Assembly: GCA_021029095.1 (NCBI GenBank)
Contig: JAJOHG010000029.1
Span: 124,001 to 188,000 of the forward strand
Source: Phellopilus nigrolimitatus
Taxonomy: Eukaryota > Basidiomycota > Agaricomycetes > Hymenochaetales > Hymenochaetaceae
Direction of reading: 5' to 3'
DNA: 64,000 bases
Shown here: positions 46,004-56,755 of the stretch, one piece after another
Position numbering within the stretch: position 1 is the stretch's first letter
Layout: every line of letters starts with the position of its first letter
Program-made: the position numbers and the translations under genes
Notes under the pieces: model-generated
The model's input: only the letters and a program-made list of their open reading frames with translations
The model's database searches: none
What the model was told of the DNA's origin: nothing

Positions 46004-48253
46004 ATGTCAAATTCAAATGCAGACTACACTAAGTACCAATTTGTGCGAGAAATTGGCTCAGGTTCCTTTGGATGTGTATGGGTATGTGTATATCATTTCA
46101 AATTGGAATTTTCATTATGCCTAATTTTATTTTCATATGCTAGTACTGTGAACAACACCTTTTTGACTCAAAGGGACGAGTCAGAAAAATTAATAAGGTT
46201 GCTGTCAAGTGCATCAAAATTAAAAATCCATCTCAGCAAGCTGAACTAGAAGGAGAGAAAAAAGCACTACATGCTTTACAGAAAAACAAACACAAAAATA
46301 TTGTAATTGTTTTTATTTTTATGAGTTTCATCAGTTCAAGTGCATTGCACTCATGACATTTTCAGGTTGAAATTCTTGGAGACTTTGATGGAGTACTATG
46401 GGGTGCCCCACATCAATGCTTTGTATTTGAATATGCAACAGGTGGAGATTTGTATAAACATCTGCAAGAAAAGCGGACATATTCAGAAATTTATGCCGCT
46501 GGTATTATCAGGTAAGGCCTGCATATATTTTAAAAAGGCTCAAGTTGCTAACAAGAATATTAGACAAATATTGAAAGGCTTGGAGCATTTGCACAGTCTC
46601 AATTTCATTCACAGAGATATCAAGTATATTCTATTTTCCTGCACATACAAACCAATATTGAATGATTGACTCATTCAAGGCCAGAAAATATTCTTTTCAA
46701 AGATCAAAGCAAGACCTCAATTGTTATTACTGATTTTGGTCTGTGAGTCCCACCTCTGTACTCAAAGCTTTATGATTCTTGAGTGCTTGCTTAAAACATA
46801 CTTCTGCATATGTGTTGGATGCTATCTATTAGTACCCAGAAGAAAAAAGAGCTGAATGAGGACTATAATCTGGCAGGCACACCTCTATATATGGCACCAG
46901 AGATTTTTGACAATGTGGCTTCATATTCCATTGATATCTGGGCTGCAGGGTATGTTGAAAAATTGGCCCTTTATAATCCCAGCAGCAACTAGGACTGATT
47001 TGCACGGTCTTCTCTCAGAATCATTGTGTATGAAATGCTATTAGGCAGGCCTCCTTTTGAATTGAAGTCTGCATCACATTTGTTGCGTGAAATTCAGGCT
47101 GAGACTGGGTTGAGGCCTGGATATGCTGACGGTGAGCTCCTTATGTACTGTTGTTATAAATTGAATGCGGGCACATACTGATCTAAAATTCGACTTCTAT
47201 CGATAATAGAGAGGGTATTGCAGAAACTCTTAAATGAGAAAGTATTTAAAGTTATAAAAGGCAAAGTTAGGAACCTGAAGATAGATTATAACAACGGTCA
47301 ATGGAATCACTTGGATAGTATGTGGAATCAATGTTATCAGCAGCATGTATGATGGATCATCAGCTAACTAAACGAATTGTTGAAAAAAGAAAAAGCGAAG
47401 ACTTTTGTGCAGAGGATGTTGATTAAAGATCCGAAAGCTCGACCCAGCGCGAATCGTGCGCTTGCGGATGAAGTAAGTAATTGATAGAACTTCTTTTTCT
47501 GAACATAGTTCTCAGTGAATTCTAATTTCTCAGTGGCTGAACGATTCACAACCATCTCCCAAACGGAAAGAACCAACCATCAGGTTTGACGTAGGGACAC
47601 ATCAGAAAGCATATCAAGTGAAGAAGAAGAAAAGAAGGGAGCCTCCGAATGAGATAAACAAATGGTTGCTAAAAGGAATATATTGGGCAGCGGGTCTTTC
47701 GAGTCCAGAGGATGTCAAAAAGAAAAGTAAAGAACCTGAAGAAAACCGGACAACCAACAAAGATATACTGGAAGATATTTTTACTGATGAAGAACGGCAA
47801 CGGACGGGACAGAGGTCAGTTTGATCATCTTCAATATATGAATGAAGGAAACATATCTGAACTATTATAAGCGGCAGCAGGCATTCTGAGAGACGTGATT
47901 ATGTCTCGGGACGCGAGCAACCGAGATCATCAGCAAATAGATCCGGGAATAAGGGCACTCCGACAGGTAGACATACGGAGCGTCCTTCGAGCCACACCGC
48001 TAGAACAGATCCACGTCAGGACAATTACTATAGACCGGCATTGAGTACCGTGCAGGAAGAAACATTGCCACCAACATATTCGCGGAGAGACTTACCTCGT
48101 GAATCGCGAGATCCTCGTAGTCGTGATTATAGGGCATCAAGTGGGAGCAGAGATCCCTCGGGCGTTAGGTACGTGGTGGCAGAACCAAGGGCATCTGGTA
48201 GGAGCAGAGATTCCTCGGACGTTAGGTACGTGTTGGCAGAGCCGAGACGTTGA
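46004..48253 (+). CDS. CHK/DUN1-like CAMK protein kinase, AT-rich gene
   Basis: Exons 46004-46081, 46144-46302, 46366-46511, 46564-46623, 46680-46742, 46833-46949, 47019-47131, 47210-47317, 47390-47472, 47534-47814, 47881-48253; 526 aa. Motifs in order: GSGSFGCVW, VAVKCIKI, EYATGGDLYKHL, HRDIKPEN, DFGL, MAPEIF, DIWAAG, MLIKDPKARPSA. The HRD is intact. No FHA domain precedes the kinase, so DUN1/CHK2 is only the nearest style. The C-terminal 130 residues are basic and disordered and end in two tandem copies of about 20 residues (GSRDPSGVRYVVAEPRASGR, then SRDSSDVRYVLAEPRR). Exon and flanks are clearly AT-richer than the other genes here. Three introns (after HRDIK, inside DFGL, after WAAG) coincide with those of the kinase trio at 6-12.7 kb. 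Confidence 0.83.
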
Positions 48254-48792
48254 GTAGAGAATCAACATAGCATCGAACTAGAAAATAGTTAACTTATGTC
48301 AAAGTAGCTGTGATAAATGTACTTATAGAATACGATAGTGGAAGCACTAGTTCATGGTATTATTTTATAAGAAATAGTAAGATATCCAGAGTTTTAAAAA
48401 AAAGGCTAGCAAGGGTCGACAATACGGTTCATACCCTGACATCTGCAGCCTCTGGCGAAGTAGCAAACCTCGAGCGAGGCAACCAAACCGTATAAGCGAT
48501 TCGCCGAAACGGATCCTTAAGGCGCTGCCAGTTATTCTTCTACGTCCTTCCTAAATACCTTGGGCTCAAGGCTTGACGTTGAGCCCGAGAAGTGAGAAGT
48601 AAGAATTCACTCTATTACATAATATACAGTGTACACGTCTGTTCGTTACTATAATCAACTGTACATGTACATGTACAACCCAAAAAGTAAATATAGTATA
48701 AGAGGTACGTAATTGAACAAGACCTCCACCTCGATTTACGCCACGCTTTGAATTGACGTCGTAACAAGCGACGTTCGTTTTCTGCGAATCCA
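48254..48792. other. Intergenic region
   Basis: Contains a short ACATGTACATGTACATG-type palindromic run at about 48660-48677. No gene seen. Confidence 0.5.
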
Positions 48793-51700
48793 ATGCCGGA
48801 TGCGTCGTCATCAAACCTGAGTGAGCTTCTATATACTAGCCGTGGCCAATATCCGGCTCATTCGTCGATGACTGCTTAGACGTTGCCGAATCTTTGTATC
48901 AAGTAAAGCTGCTAGGGGCTCTTAGAAATGGTATGCGATGATCAGGTTCTGCTAATACTGTTAAGTCTGACACGTATTTTTGAAGGCGACGCACCTGTCA
49001 TTCACCAGCTTCTGGCTGAGATCGGTAAAGACAAGCGGAGAAGCGCGGAGGAGGATGTAGACTTAGGTGCCGCTGCCCTTCATCTTGCCATCCGATGTGC
49101 TTCATGTAAGTGCGTTAAGAACGTGCAATTTGGACCATACTGAACGCTTACGTTTAGGCGAGACTGTGGGTCTTCTGCTATCGCACCGCTCGATTTCGCC
49201 AAACGCTGCCTATCCGCGTGGCTCCGATACGACCGCACTGCACCTCGCGGCGTCGATTGGCCGTGCGGATGTGGTGAACTTGCTGCTGGAGCAGGATGGA
49301 ATAGATGACACGCTTCGAGATTGTCATGGGAGAACGTGCAAGGATGTAGCGCGGGGGAAGGACGTGCAGAAGGCCATCCGCGGTGCGTGTCCTGCTTTTG
49401 ATTTTGATGTGGCGATAGCAGACTGATTCTTTAGCAGACTCAAGGGCGCTCCTAACAGCCTCGTATCGCTCAATTTTGCATTCGTACATCGCGTCGTCAC
49501 CAACTCAAAGTCCACCGCGGTCACTCATCGATCTTCTACATTCTCCCCGCGCTCGCCTTGTTGACCTATCTTATCTGGATCCTACGACGGGTCGGTCACT
49601 TCTCCATGAAGCAGCCCGCAGAAATGACTTGAGCTTAATTGACGTGAGCATCAAAGCGGGAGCAGATGTATTTGTGCGTGACAAACGAGGAAAAGCTGTC
49701 GGAGAGAGCGGCAGCGGAAATAAAGATGATAAAGTCCGTGTTTTCTTACGTCAATGTAAGCATCCAATTTGTTGTGCGTTCACGAACTTATCGTCTACCA
49801 GTCACGAATCAAGATACAAGTCTCCTGGATCATGCAAACACAGGTGCAGATCCCCCGACGCTTAAGGGTTACCTAAGCAAATATACAAATGTCGCCAGGG
49901 GTTACAACACACGGTGGTTTGTGCTGAAGAACGGCGTCCTCTCCTGTAACTAAAAATTACTCCCTTGCAAGATGTTTACGTTTTAATTGCTTTGATTCTT
50001 CAGACTACCGCCACCAAGACGACGAAAATATCGCATCTCGCGGATCGATCGCAATGAAGTCTGCAATGCTCCGCTACAGCTCTGCCACAGAAAAGTTGCG
50101 TTTCGAGGTGCACTCGACGCCAGGTCGTGGGCAGCAAAAGTGGTTTATCAAAGGCAACCATGCGGTCGAGGTCGGCCGTTGGACGCAGGCGATCGCGCGT
50201 AGCATTGAGCACGCACGACGTGCTGGCAGTGGGCATGGGCAGAGCCTGAGCGGCAGCGAGAGCGACGGGCGCAGCCTGAAGAGCGTCGGCGCAAGCTTTA
50301 GGGCGTCCATATCTAGGCAAAGGCTTGCTCCCCCTACAGCTTCTTTGAAGGACTCTGGATCTTCAATTCACGACTCGTTAGAAGAGGAAGAAACCCCTGG
50401 AGTTGGCCAGAGGGCAGTGGCGCCGGAAGATTCCGAGGACGAAGATCTAGACGAGCGTGCCGACGACTCATCGGATTCGCATTCTGAGCGCTCTCCGCCT
50501 CATGAGAGCTCCTTCGCTTTGCACGGCAACTCCACCGCCGCGCAGGCCGAGCTTACTATACAGCTTCTCTCCTCGCTGGTACTCCCACCTGATGCGCCAC
50601 CCGCGCTGCATGATGTGCGCCAGGCACTTGAAGAGTCTGCGTCCATGACGGCGCGCATGGTTGGGGAGCATGTGCGCATGATTGCAGACCGAGAGGAGTG
50701 GTGGCGCGACGCACTAACTCGCGAGCGTACACGTGGCGCACTGTGGGAAGAGAGCCTGCAGGTCGTTGTGCAGGAGGGCGCGGCTTTGGAGAACGAGCTG
50801 AAAAACCGTAGGCGTCGAGGGAGCAGGGCTCCTGCTGAGGGCTCGGGTGCAACTGGTACGGATAGAGGACGCTCGACGATCAGAATAAGGGGAGACCGTC
50901 AGTTTGGTTTGTTTTCGCCTCCACCATTTAATCTCGAGCAGCCGCCTGCGACAAGAAGTGGACTACCACCCTCGTCATCCAACGAGCCTCCCTCGCTGGA
51001 AAATGCTTCCACTCAGCCGTCAGCGCCATCAAATGTTCCGTCTCATCCCGATCCCGGTCCAGCTTTCTCAGCTTCACCCACCCAGGACGACGATGATTCC
51101 ATAATTGATACAGACGGGGAAGATGAATTTTTCGATGCCATAGAATCGAATCTCCTTCAAAACGTCGTTGTTGCGGATGCTCTCGTGAAGGTGCCTGTAA
51201 CAAGCACTCCTACCAACATAGAGATTGGACAGTACGAGGGATACAAGCATCTTCGCGAGAAGCTCCCCATGGAAAAAGATACGAGACCCCCGACGAGCTT
51301 GTGGAGTATACTGAAGAACAGCATCGGAAAGGACCTAACGAAGATTAGCTTCCCGGTCTTCTTCAACGAGCCCACGAGTATGCTGCAGAGAATGGTTCGT
51401 GTCCTGAGATCCGAACTCTATTGCTCTGATGTAATGTTGACTTTACTTTGTGATGCAGGCTGAGGACATGGAATTCTCCGAGTGTCGTAAGCTTGATTTC
51501 ATGCGTCTGTAGACTTACAGTTGATTTCCTTTCCTTCTGTTCAAGTCGACGCCGCATCTGTCGAACCTGATCCGCATAAGCGTATAGCGTTTGTAGCAGC
51601 ATTTGCCATGTCCAACTATTCGAGCACTATTGGACGCATCGCGAAGCCTTTCAACCCAATGCTGGTGAGTTCTGAACCAACCCCTCAATCTTCTCCCTTT

Positions 51701-52791
51701 ACTCAAAGATATGATTCGAAGGGCGAGACGTTCGAGTACGTCAGGTTAGACAAGAAGTACCGATACATGTCTGAGCAAGTCAGCCACCACCCTCCCATTT
51801 CTGCTTGTTGGGCAGAGTCGCCTTCCTGGTACTATTATGGTGAGGTCGACGCGCAGAACAAGTTCATGGGTAAATCCTTCGAAATCAGGCCGACTGGCAT
51901 TGCGCACGCGGAGCTTATCATCCCGGAGAAGTTCGGAGGGCCTGACTACCCGAGAGCGAAAGGTGCGATGGGTCAAGGAAGGGTTGTAGAACACTACAGC
52001 TGGAAGAAGGTCACAACGAACGTATCTGGTTTCATTCTCGGATCGCCGACTATTGACCACTATGGTGACATGACTGTGAGGCAACTGCACGTTCCGAATT
52101 ACTTTGTCATGACATAAGTTTTGTCAAACAGGTGGTGAATCATCGTACCGGCGATACTTGTGTGCTGAGTTTCAAGCCTCGTGGCTGGCGTGGGAAAGAC
52201 GCCTTCGAGATCCTCGGGCAAGTCATGGACGCCAGTGGCACCGTAATGCTCGAAATCGCTGGTCGATGGAACAGCCAGCTCGTCGCACGTGCAATAGGGA
52301 CGGGCATTGGCGTTCTGCACCCAGATGTCGCTGTCCAGACTCCCGCCTCGCCGTCAACGTCTAGAGAATTCATTCGCCTCTGGCGGAACACCGAGAAGCC
52401 GACCGCGCCGTTCAACCTTACCCCTTTCGCGATCACTCTTAATGACCTACCGGAAAAGACGCTTCGACCGTTCATCTGCCCGACGGACTGCAGGCTGCGC
52501 CCCGACCAGCGGGCATTCGAGCTTGGCAAATACGAACGCGCGAACGAGCTGAAGAGCAATCAAGAAGACTTCCAGCGCATGACGCGACGTGCGCGTGAAG
52601 AGGGCCGGATAGCGCCCCATCGTCCGCGGTGGTTTGAGGCGAAGACCGAGCCGGAAACTGGTGAGCGCGTTTGGGAGCCGGTGCGGACGGACAGCGGGGA
52701 GCTAGCATACTGGAAAGAGCGGGAAGCTGTATGGAGGGAAAGCAAACCTTGGAGTGATGTCGAGACAATATTTATTGACGATGAACCTTAG
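48793..52791 (+). CDS. Oxysterol-binding protein, Osh1/2 type (ANK-PH-FFAT-ORD)
   Basis: Exons 48793-48820, 48880-48930, 48986-49105, 49158-49382, 49438-49755, 49802-49945, 50004-51394, 51459-51486, 51546-51664, 51722-52075, 52132-52791; 1145 aa. Lipid-transfer protein moving sterol and PI4P at membrane contact sites. N-terminal ankyrin repeats (TALHLAASIGRADVVNLLLE; SLLHEAARRNDLSLI), a PH domain from about residue 285 (LKGYLSKYTNVARGYNTRWF), a disordered linker with a short coiled region, a textbook FFAT motif EFFDAIE (51124-51144) preceded by acidic residues that would bind VAP proteins on the ER, then the ORD. The family signature EQVSHHPP lies at about residue 826. The first two exons give NVAESLYQVKLLGALRNGD, matching the usual start. 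The acceptor at 49437 has an alternative three bases upstream. Confidence 0.9.
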
Positions 52792-53196
52792 TGTTTCAAT
52801 CGTGATGGACAAAGCGGATCGGAAAGGTTGTATGATCAAATCAATTGTACGTAGGTTATCGTAGAATAGGTTTCACATCTATAATAGAATGGACGTCACT
52901 CTTTTGTGTCATTCTCGCGAGGATCTTGGAAGGTGTTCCAACGCGAAGTATTCATTTAATGCACCCTTGACTACCGGTTAACATTGGTTTTGATTGTGGC
53001 CGGTCTAACACAATGAAGAACCCGAGCCACAAAACACGCGCTCGCTTGGACGCACATCAAAGCAGCCACCACAATGTGGCTGGGTTGGTATTCCAAATGA
53101 AAAGGTCTATTGGGGTTTATTTGTTTCACTTAATTTCGCAAAACCTTTATATTCTGAAGCTCATCAACCTCTCTTCGCTTTCTCAGACTCAAAGCT
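52792..53196. other. Intergenic region
   Basis: 405 bp between two genes on the same strand. It should carry the terminator of the sterol-binding protein gene and the promoter of the next. No coding sequence recognised. Confidence 0.5.
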
Positions 53197-54673
53197 ATGT
53201 CTTCTCGCTCGAAGGGGACCAAGAGGCAGGCTTCAACAGAGACGTTGAGGGCCTCCGTCCAGGAAAAGAAAGCGCACTACTTGGCTGAAAGGGAATCTAG
53301 GGACACCACGAAAACATTCGGAGCTGGAATCGCTCGCTCATCGTCACCGGTTTCGTCTAGGTCCAAGTCTAGTTCACGCACCCATCAGACACATGCTGCC
53401 GTGTCTACCAGCGCAAACGTGGGTGGAAAGAGGCATTCCCCCACAGAAGCCATCGTACGGGGCCGCCAGCCAACCATGTCACTTTCCAAGGTGAGCGTGC
53501 ACGGTACATCCGTTGAGCGCGAGAGGGCGCCGCTCAAGACGAGCGAGATGGAGAACAAGTCCGAGGGACTTGAGTGTAGTTCGGACACGACAACCAAGAC
53601 GACGCCCAGCGTATTGCAGGATTCGCTCAAGCAGATAAACGTCCCGTTTATCGACCCCGACTCTGAACCCGACTCTGGCTCCGACTCTGATTCTCCTCCC
53701 CCGACCTCGCCTCCGTCTTCGGCGGACTCGTCAACCGAGACCATTCGAATCAAGGGCGGGGAATGGAAGCCGTTTTCATTGTCCCAATCCTCTTTCGCCT
53801 TACCTCCACTCACAACTCGTGAGGCGGCCAGTGCAGGTGCTCGACCTGCATCTTCGGATTCAGGTGTTGAAGCCAACCTAGTCGGGCGCGCTGATCCTGT
53901 CCTGCCCGCTTCGCAACCGCTAAAAAACTTCTTCAAGAGCGCTTATGCACGGCGCCTTGCCATCGCTCCGCGAAAGTTGAACCTCCTCGAAGCACTATCG
54001 CCTGAGCCACAACACAAGCTATCTGACGTTGACTTGAAGATTTTTCCTTTAGAAAAGCATGCGACGTTCTGGGACACGAAGGACGGGTAAGCAGTGCACT
54101 TAGCATTCAAGTAGTCCGAGTCGCTTATTCATAATGCACGGTAGGAATCACTTGACGTGGATGTGTAGAGTCGCCTTGTCTGACCCGATCGGACAGACAC
54201 TTCCTCTTCATGCCCAGTTGACATTCCGCTCGTGGACGGAGGACAACATCCGAGGACGTGAGTGTTCGGCCAATCCCGAGTTTGTGAAGAAATTCGAAGG
54301 GCCCGTGGGACCAGCAAAAGGTGCCTCAAAGATGATAGAAATTTCGGGTGGTGCTACAACGTATACGAGTGGATGGAGGAAGGACCAGAATGCGTGGTCT
54401 AAGTGGTTCAGCGTGCAGATCCCAGTCGAGATCTTCGCGCACAGGGAAACGCGCAGTTTCCGGGCGGCAGCAGCAATCACCTTCAAGAAGATGATCGGGG
54501 AAGAGGAGACGCTAAATGCTGAGACCGATGTGACCATATCACATCTCTATAGCGCACGTGAGATGGGGCGTGAATTAGGGAGGATAGTCGATGGATCGAA
54601 GTCCAAGCCGGATCGTTCGCGAGCCTTCCAGAGAATCCATGGATCTGTACGGAAATTACATATCTTGAACTGA
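53197..54673 (+). CDS. Conserved-looking protein of unknown function
   Basis: Exons 53197-54086 and 54145-54673; 472 aa. I do not recognise it. The first 250 residues are low-complexity, rich in Ser, Thr, Pro and Lys, with an acidic Asp/Ser repeat (PDSEPDSGSDSDSPPP). From about residue 245 the sequence becomes globular: LKNFFKSAYARRLAIAPRKL, HATFWDTKDGNHLTWMCRVA, LHAQLTFRSWTEDNIRG, SKWFSVQIPVEIFAHRETRS. This segment alternates beta-like stretches with aromatic residues, but no named domain is obvious. No signal peptide or membrane span. Codon use agrees with its neighbours and both exons join in phase, so it is probably expressed. Confidence 0.65.
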
Positions 54674-54810
54674 CAGAGAAAGCCGTTGGTGCGTTCAAGA
54701 ATCAAGCAAAGTAGGGAGGCGAGAGGAAGAGGAACATCTAGCCACCACATTCATTTTAGAGAACACATTCGTAAAGTCCAAGAAATCTTGTATTCACTTC
54801 AGAATCAACA

Positions 54811-56322
54811 TTAGGTCTTCCTTCTTTTCAAAACCTTTCGAGATGATGAGCTTGAATATGGTAGAGTATGTCGGCTCGACGGTATATGTTGACTCAGAGG
54901 CGGCCCTGGCAAGTCGGAGGGCCCCATATATGGTTCCCTAAAGCGTGATAATGACTCGCTGAGTATGTTTTCACCGGGAATGTCGACGCGCAAATAATCA
55001 TAGGCAGCTATTGCGTGTCCCATTCCCCAAGTTTCGGACGCCTGACGCTCGATTTCGGACATAACCGCCCGGCGTCTATCATGGCGGTTCGGTGAAGGAG
55101 CCGGAAACCTGTCGCAGAAAAAGGACTAGTCAGTATATGTCAAAAAGGTATAGTTTTGGGTCATGTCAGCATACTTTCCGCTGAAGTGGTTCAGTATGAG
55201 TTTTTGCGCGTTGATGGACCGCGCAAAAGTACCTGCCATGCCTGGCGTCGAGTGCCCCTTTGCTATCGTCTTTTCTAGGATGATTTGCGGTGTTTTTTTG
55301 TCCCCACGGAGAGTGCGGTCGATTTCTACGGGTATGTGTGCGTCTGTAGCTTCGTGCACGAGGAGAGTGGCGTTTTGCGCTAGGCTCGTGACTGCGGATG
55401 GGTCACTGGTGTCCCCCAGAACGACAATCTTCCGGTTTAGGTGGCTTGTCTCTCGGAAGACGTAGCCCAGACAGGGGGCTGGAATTTTATTAAGATGGGG
55501 GAATGATAATAATAAGTCGATGATAAGGAGCATGCAATTACCTCGATGATTGAGTGGCGCAGCGTCAATGCCTATGTTTCTGGCGACAGCAAAGTCGACC
55601 CACTGCCCCGTAGAGTTAGACAAGATATTGCGGCCGGTGGATTCGCCGTGATGCATGTCGAGCAGATCACACGATGTAGGCGTATCGGTGGGCGTGAGGA
55701 GCTCGTGCACGACGTATCGCTCCGTGAGCTCCGTTCTGGTCATGTTCAGGATGCTGCGGACGAAAGTGCGCAGGCCGGCGGGGCCGTACAGTTCTACGAG
55801 AGGCTGGTTATGTGTCCGAGATTGGTAAAACGTCAGGCCTTATTCAAGTCTTTCGCGAAAAGAAAGAAGGTGTATACCGGCTTCGATCGAGGAGGCTGCG
55901 GAGCGCCTGCTGCTTGTCGGAGGGTGGTGGCTAGCAATGTGATGATGCCCATGCAATGATCGACTGAGAGACATATGATTAGTCCTCCCATCAGTGTTTG
56001 GTAGGTTAAGAATAGCTACAATGAAGATGAGTTATGAATATCTTGGTAACCTTGGAAGTTTTCAGCCGCTTCTGACCGTTCCGCTCTGGCTGGAGGGCGA
56101 ATTGGCGCGTCGTGCCCTCCGCGCAGTCGACCACTTTCAAATAGAGGCAAGTGGAGCTGCATTGTCAGATTCGAATGGCGATAGATGATACAAGGAGTCA
56201 AATTTACACCAGAGATCGCCGTTGCCGAGGATATCCAAGACAAGACTCGAACATGAGCGGGAATCGGAGGGACCGCCTCCGCTCGACGTCCCTAGAAAAG
56301 TTAGGGACATGTCGCGCGACAT
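54811..56322 (-). CDS. tRNase Z (short form, ELAC1-like), tRNA 3' processing
   Basis: Exons: 56322-56208, 56133-56020, 55963-55878, 55803-55542, 55478-55175, 55108-54811; 392 aa. A metallo-beta-lactamase-fold endonuclease cutting the 3' trailer of tRNA precursors. Motifs: LTFLGTSSGGG at the start, LVDCAEGTTRQFALQP, zinc-binding HLHFDH (residues 74-79, formed across a splice junction), LYGPAGLRTFVRSI, DTSDPSAV, LLVHEATD and LILNHFSGKY. The start could also be the Met four codons later at 56310. The last 90 residues form a tail beyond the core, ending in a basic SRKVLKRRKT, possibly for nuclear entry. A broken second copy lies at 59.1-59.8 kb. Confidence 0.87.
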
Positions 56323-56755
56323 TTTCGAATAGCAGCTGCAGCAAAGGCGAGAATTTCAAATGAAGTACGAATGGTATGCAGCTCTCGAGAGCTTAGCAAG
56401 ATCCCCCTGGATTCAAATTCTTGCAGCCTTGCAGGAACTCCTGAGATAAGAGACGATTACGTCACGAGACTTCAGCCGAAAGCTTCAAGTATTCGTGGGA
56501 AGATGTGTAAACCGCTCGTTATAATTGCCTACTTACAAACCGTGCCAAAACAAAAAAGAAAGAGAAACGCCGAGGGGACCATGTCATCAAACAGAGTGCA
56601 TTGCAAAATCATAGTACATTTTTTAGATCTTCCCTATTCAATACATGGCATAGCAGTTGCTTCTTTTTGCAACATCTGGTCTCCAGCGCTCTTTTTTCAG
56701 AGAATTTGAAGACAAGCAAGAAAAGAAAAGATACTACATAGTAAGAGCCGAGTAC
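56323..56755. other. Spacer upstream of tRNase Z, shared with second copy
   Basis: 433 bp holding the tRNase Z promoter and the 3' end of ALDH-A. The stretch TATTCAATACATGGCATA at about 56636-56653 recurs near 60465-60482 at the matching place behind the second tRNase Z copy. Confidence 0.55.
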
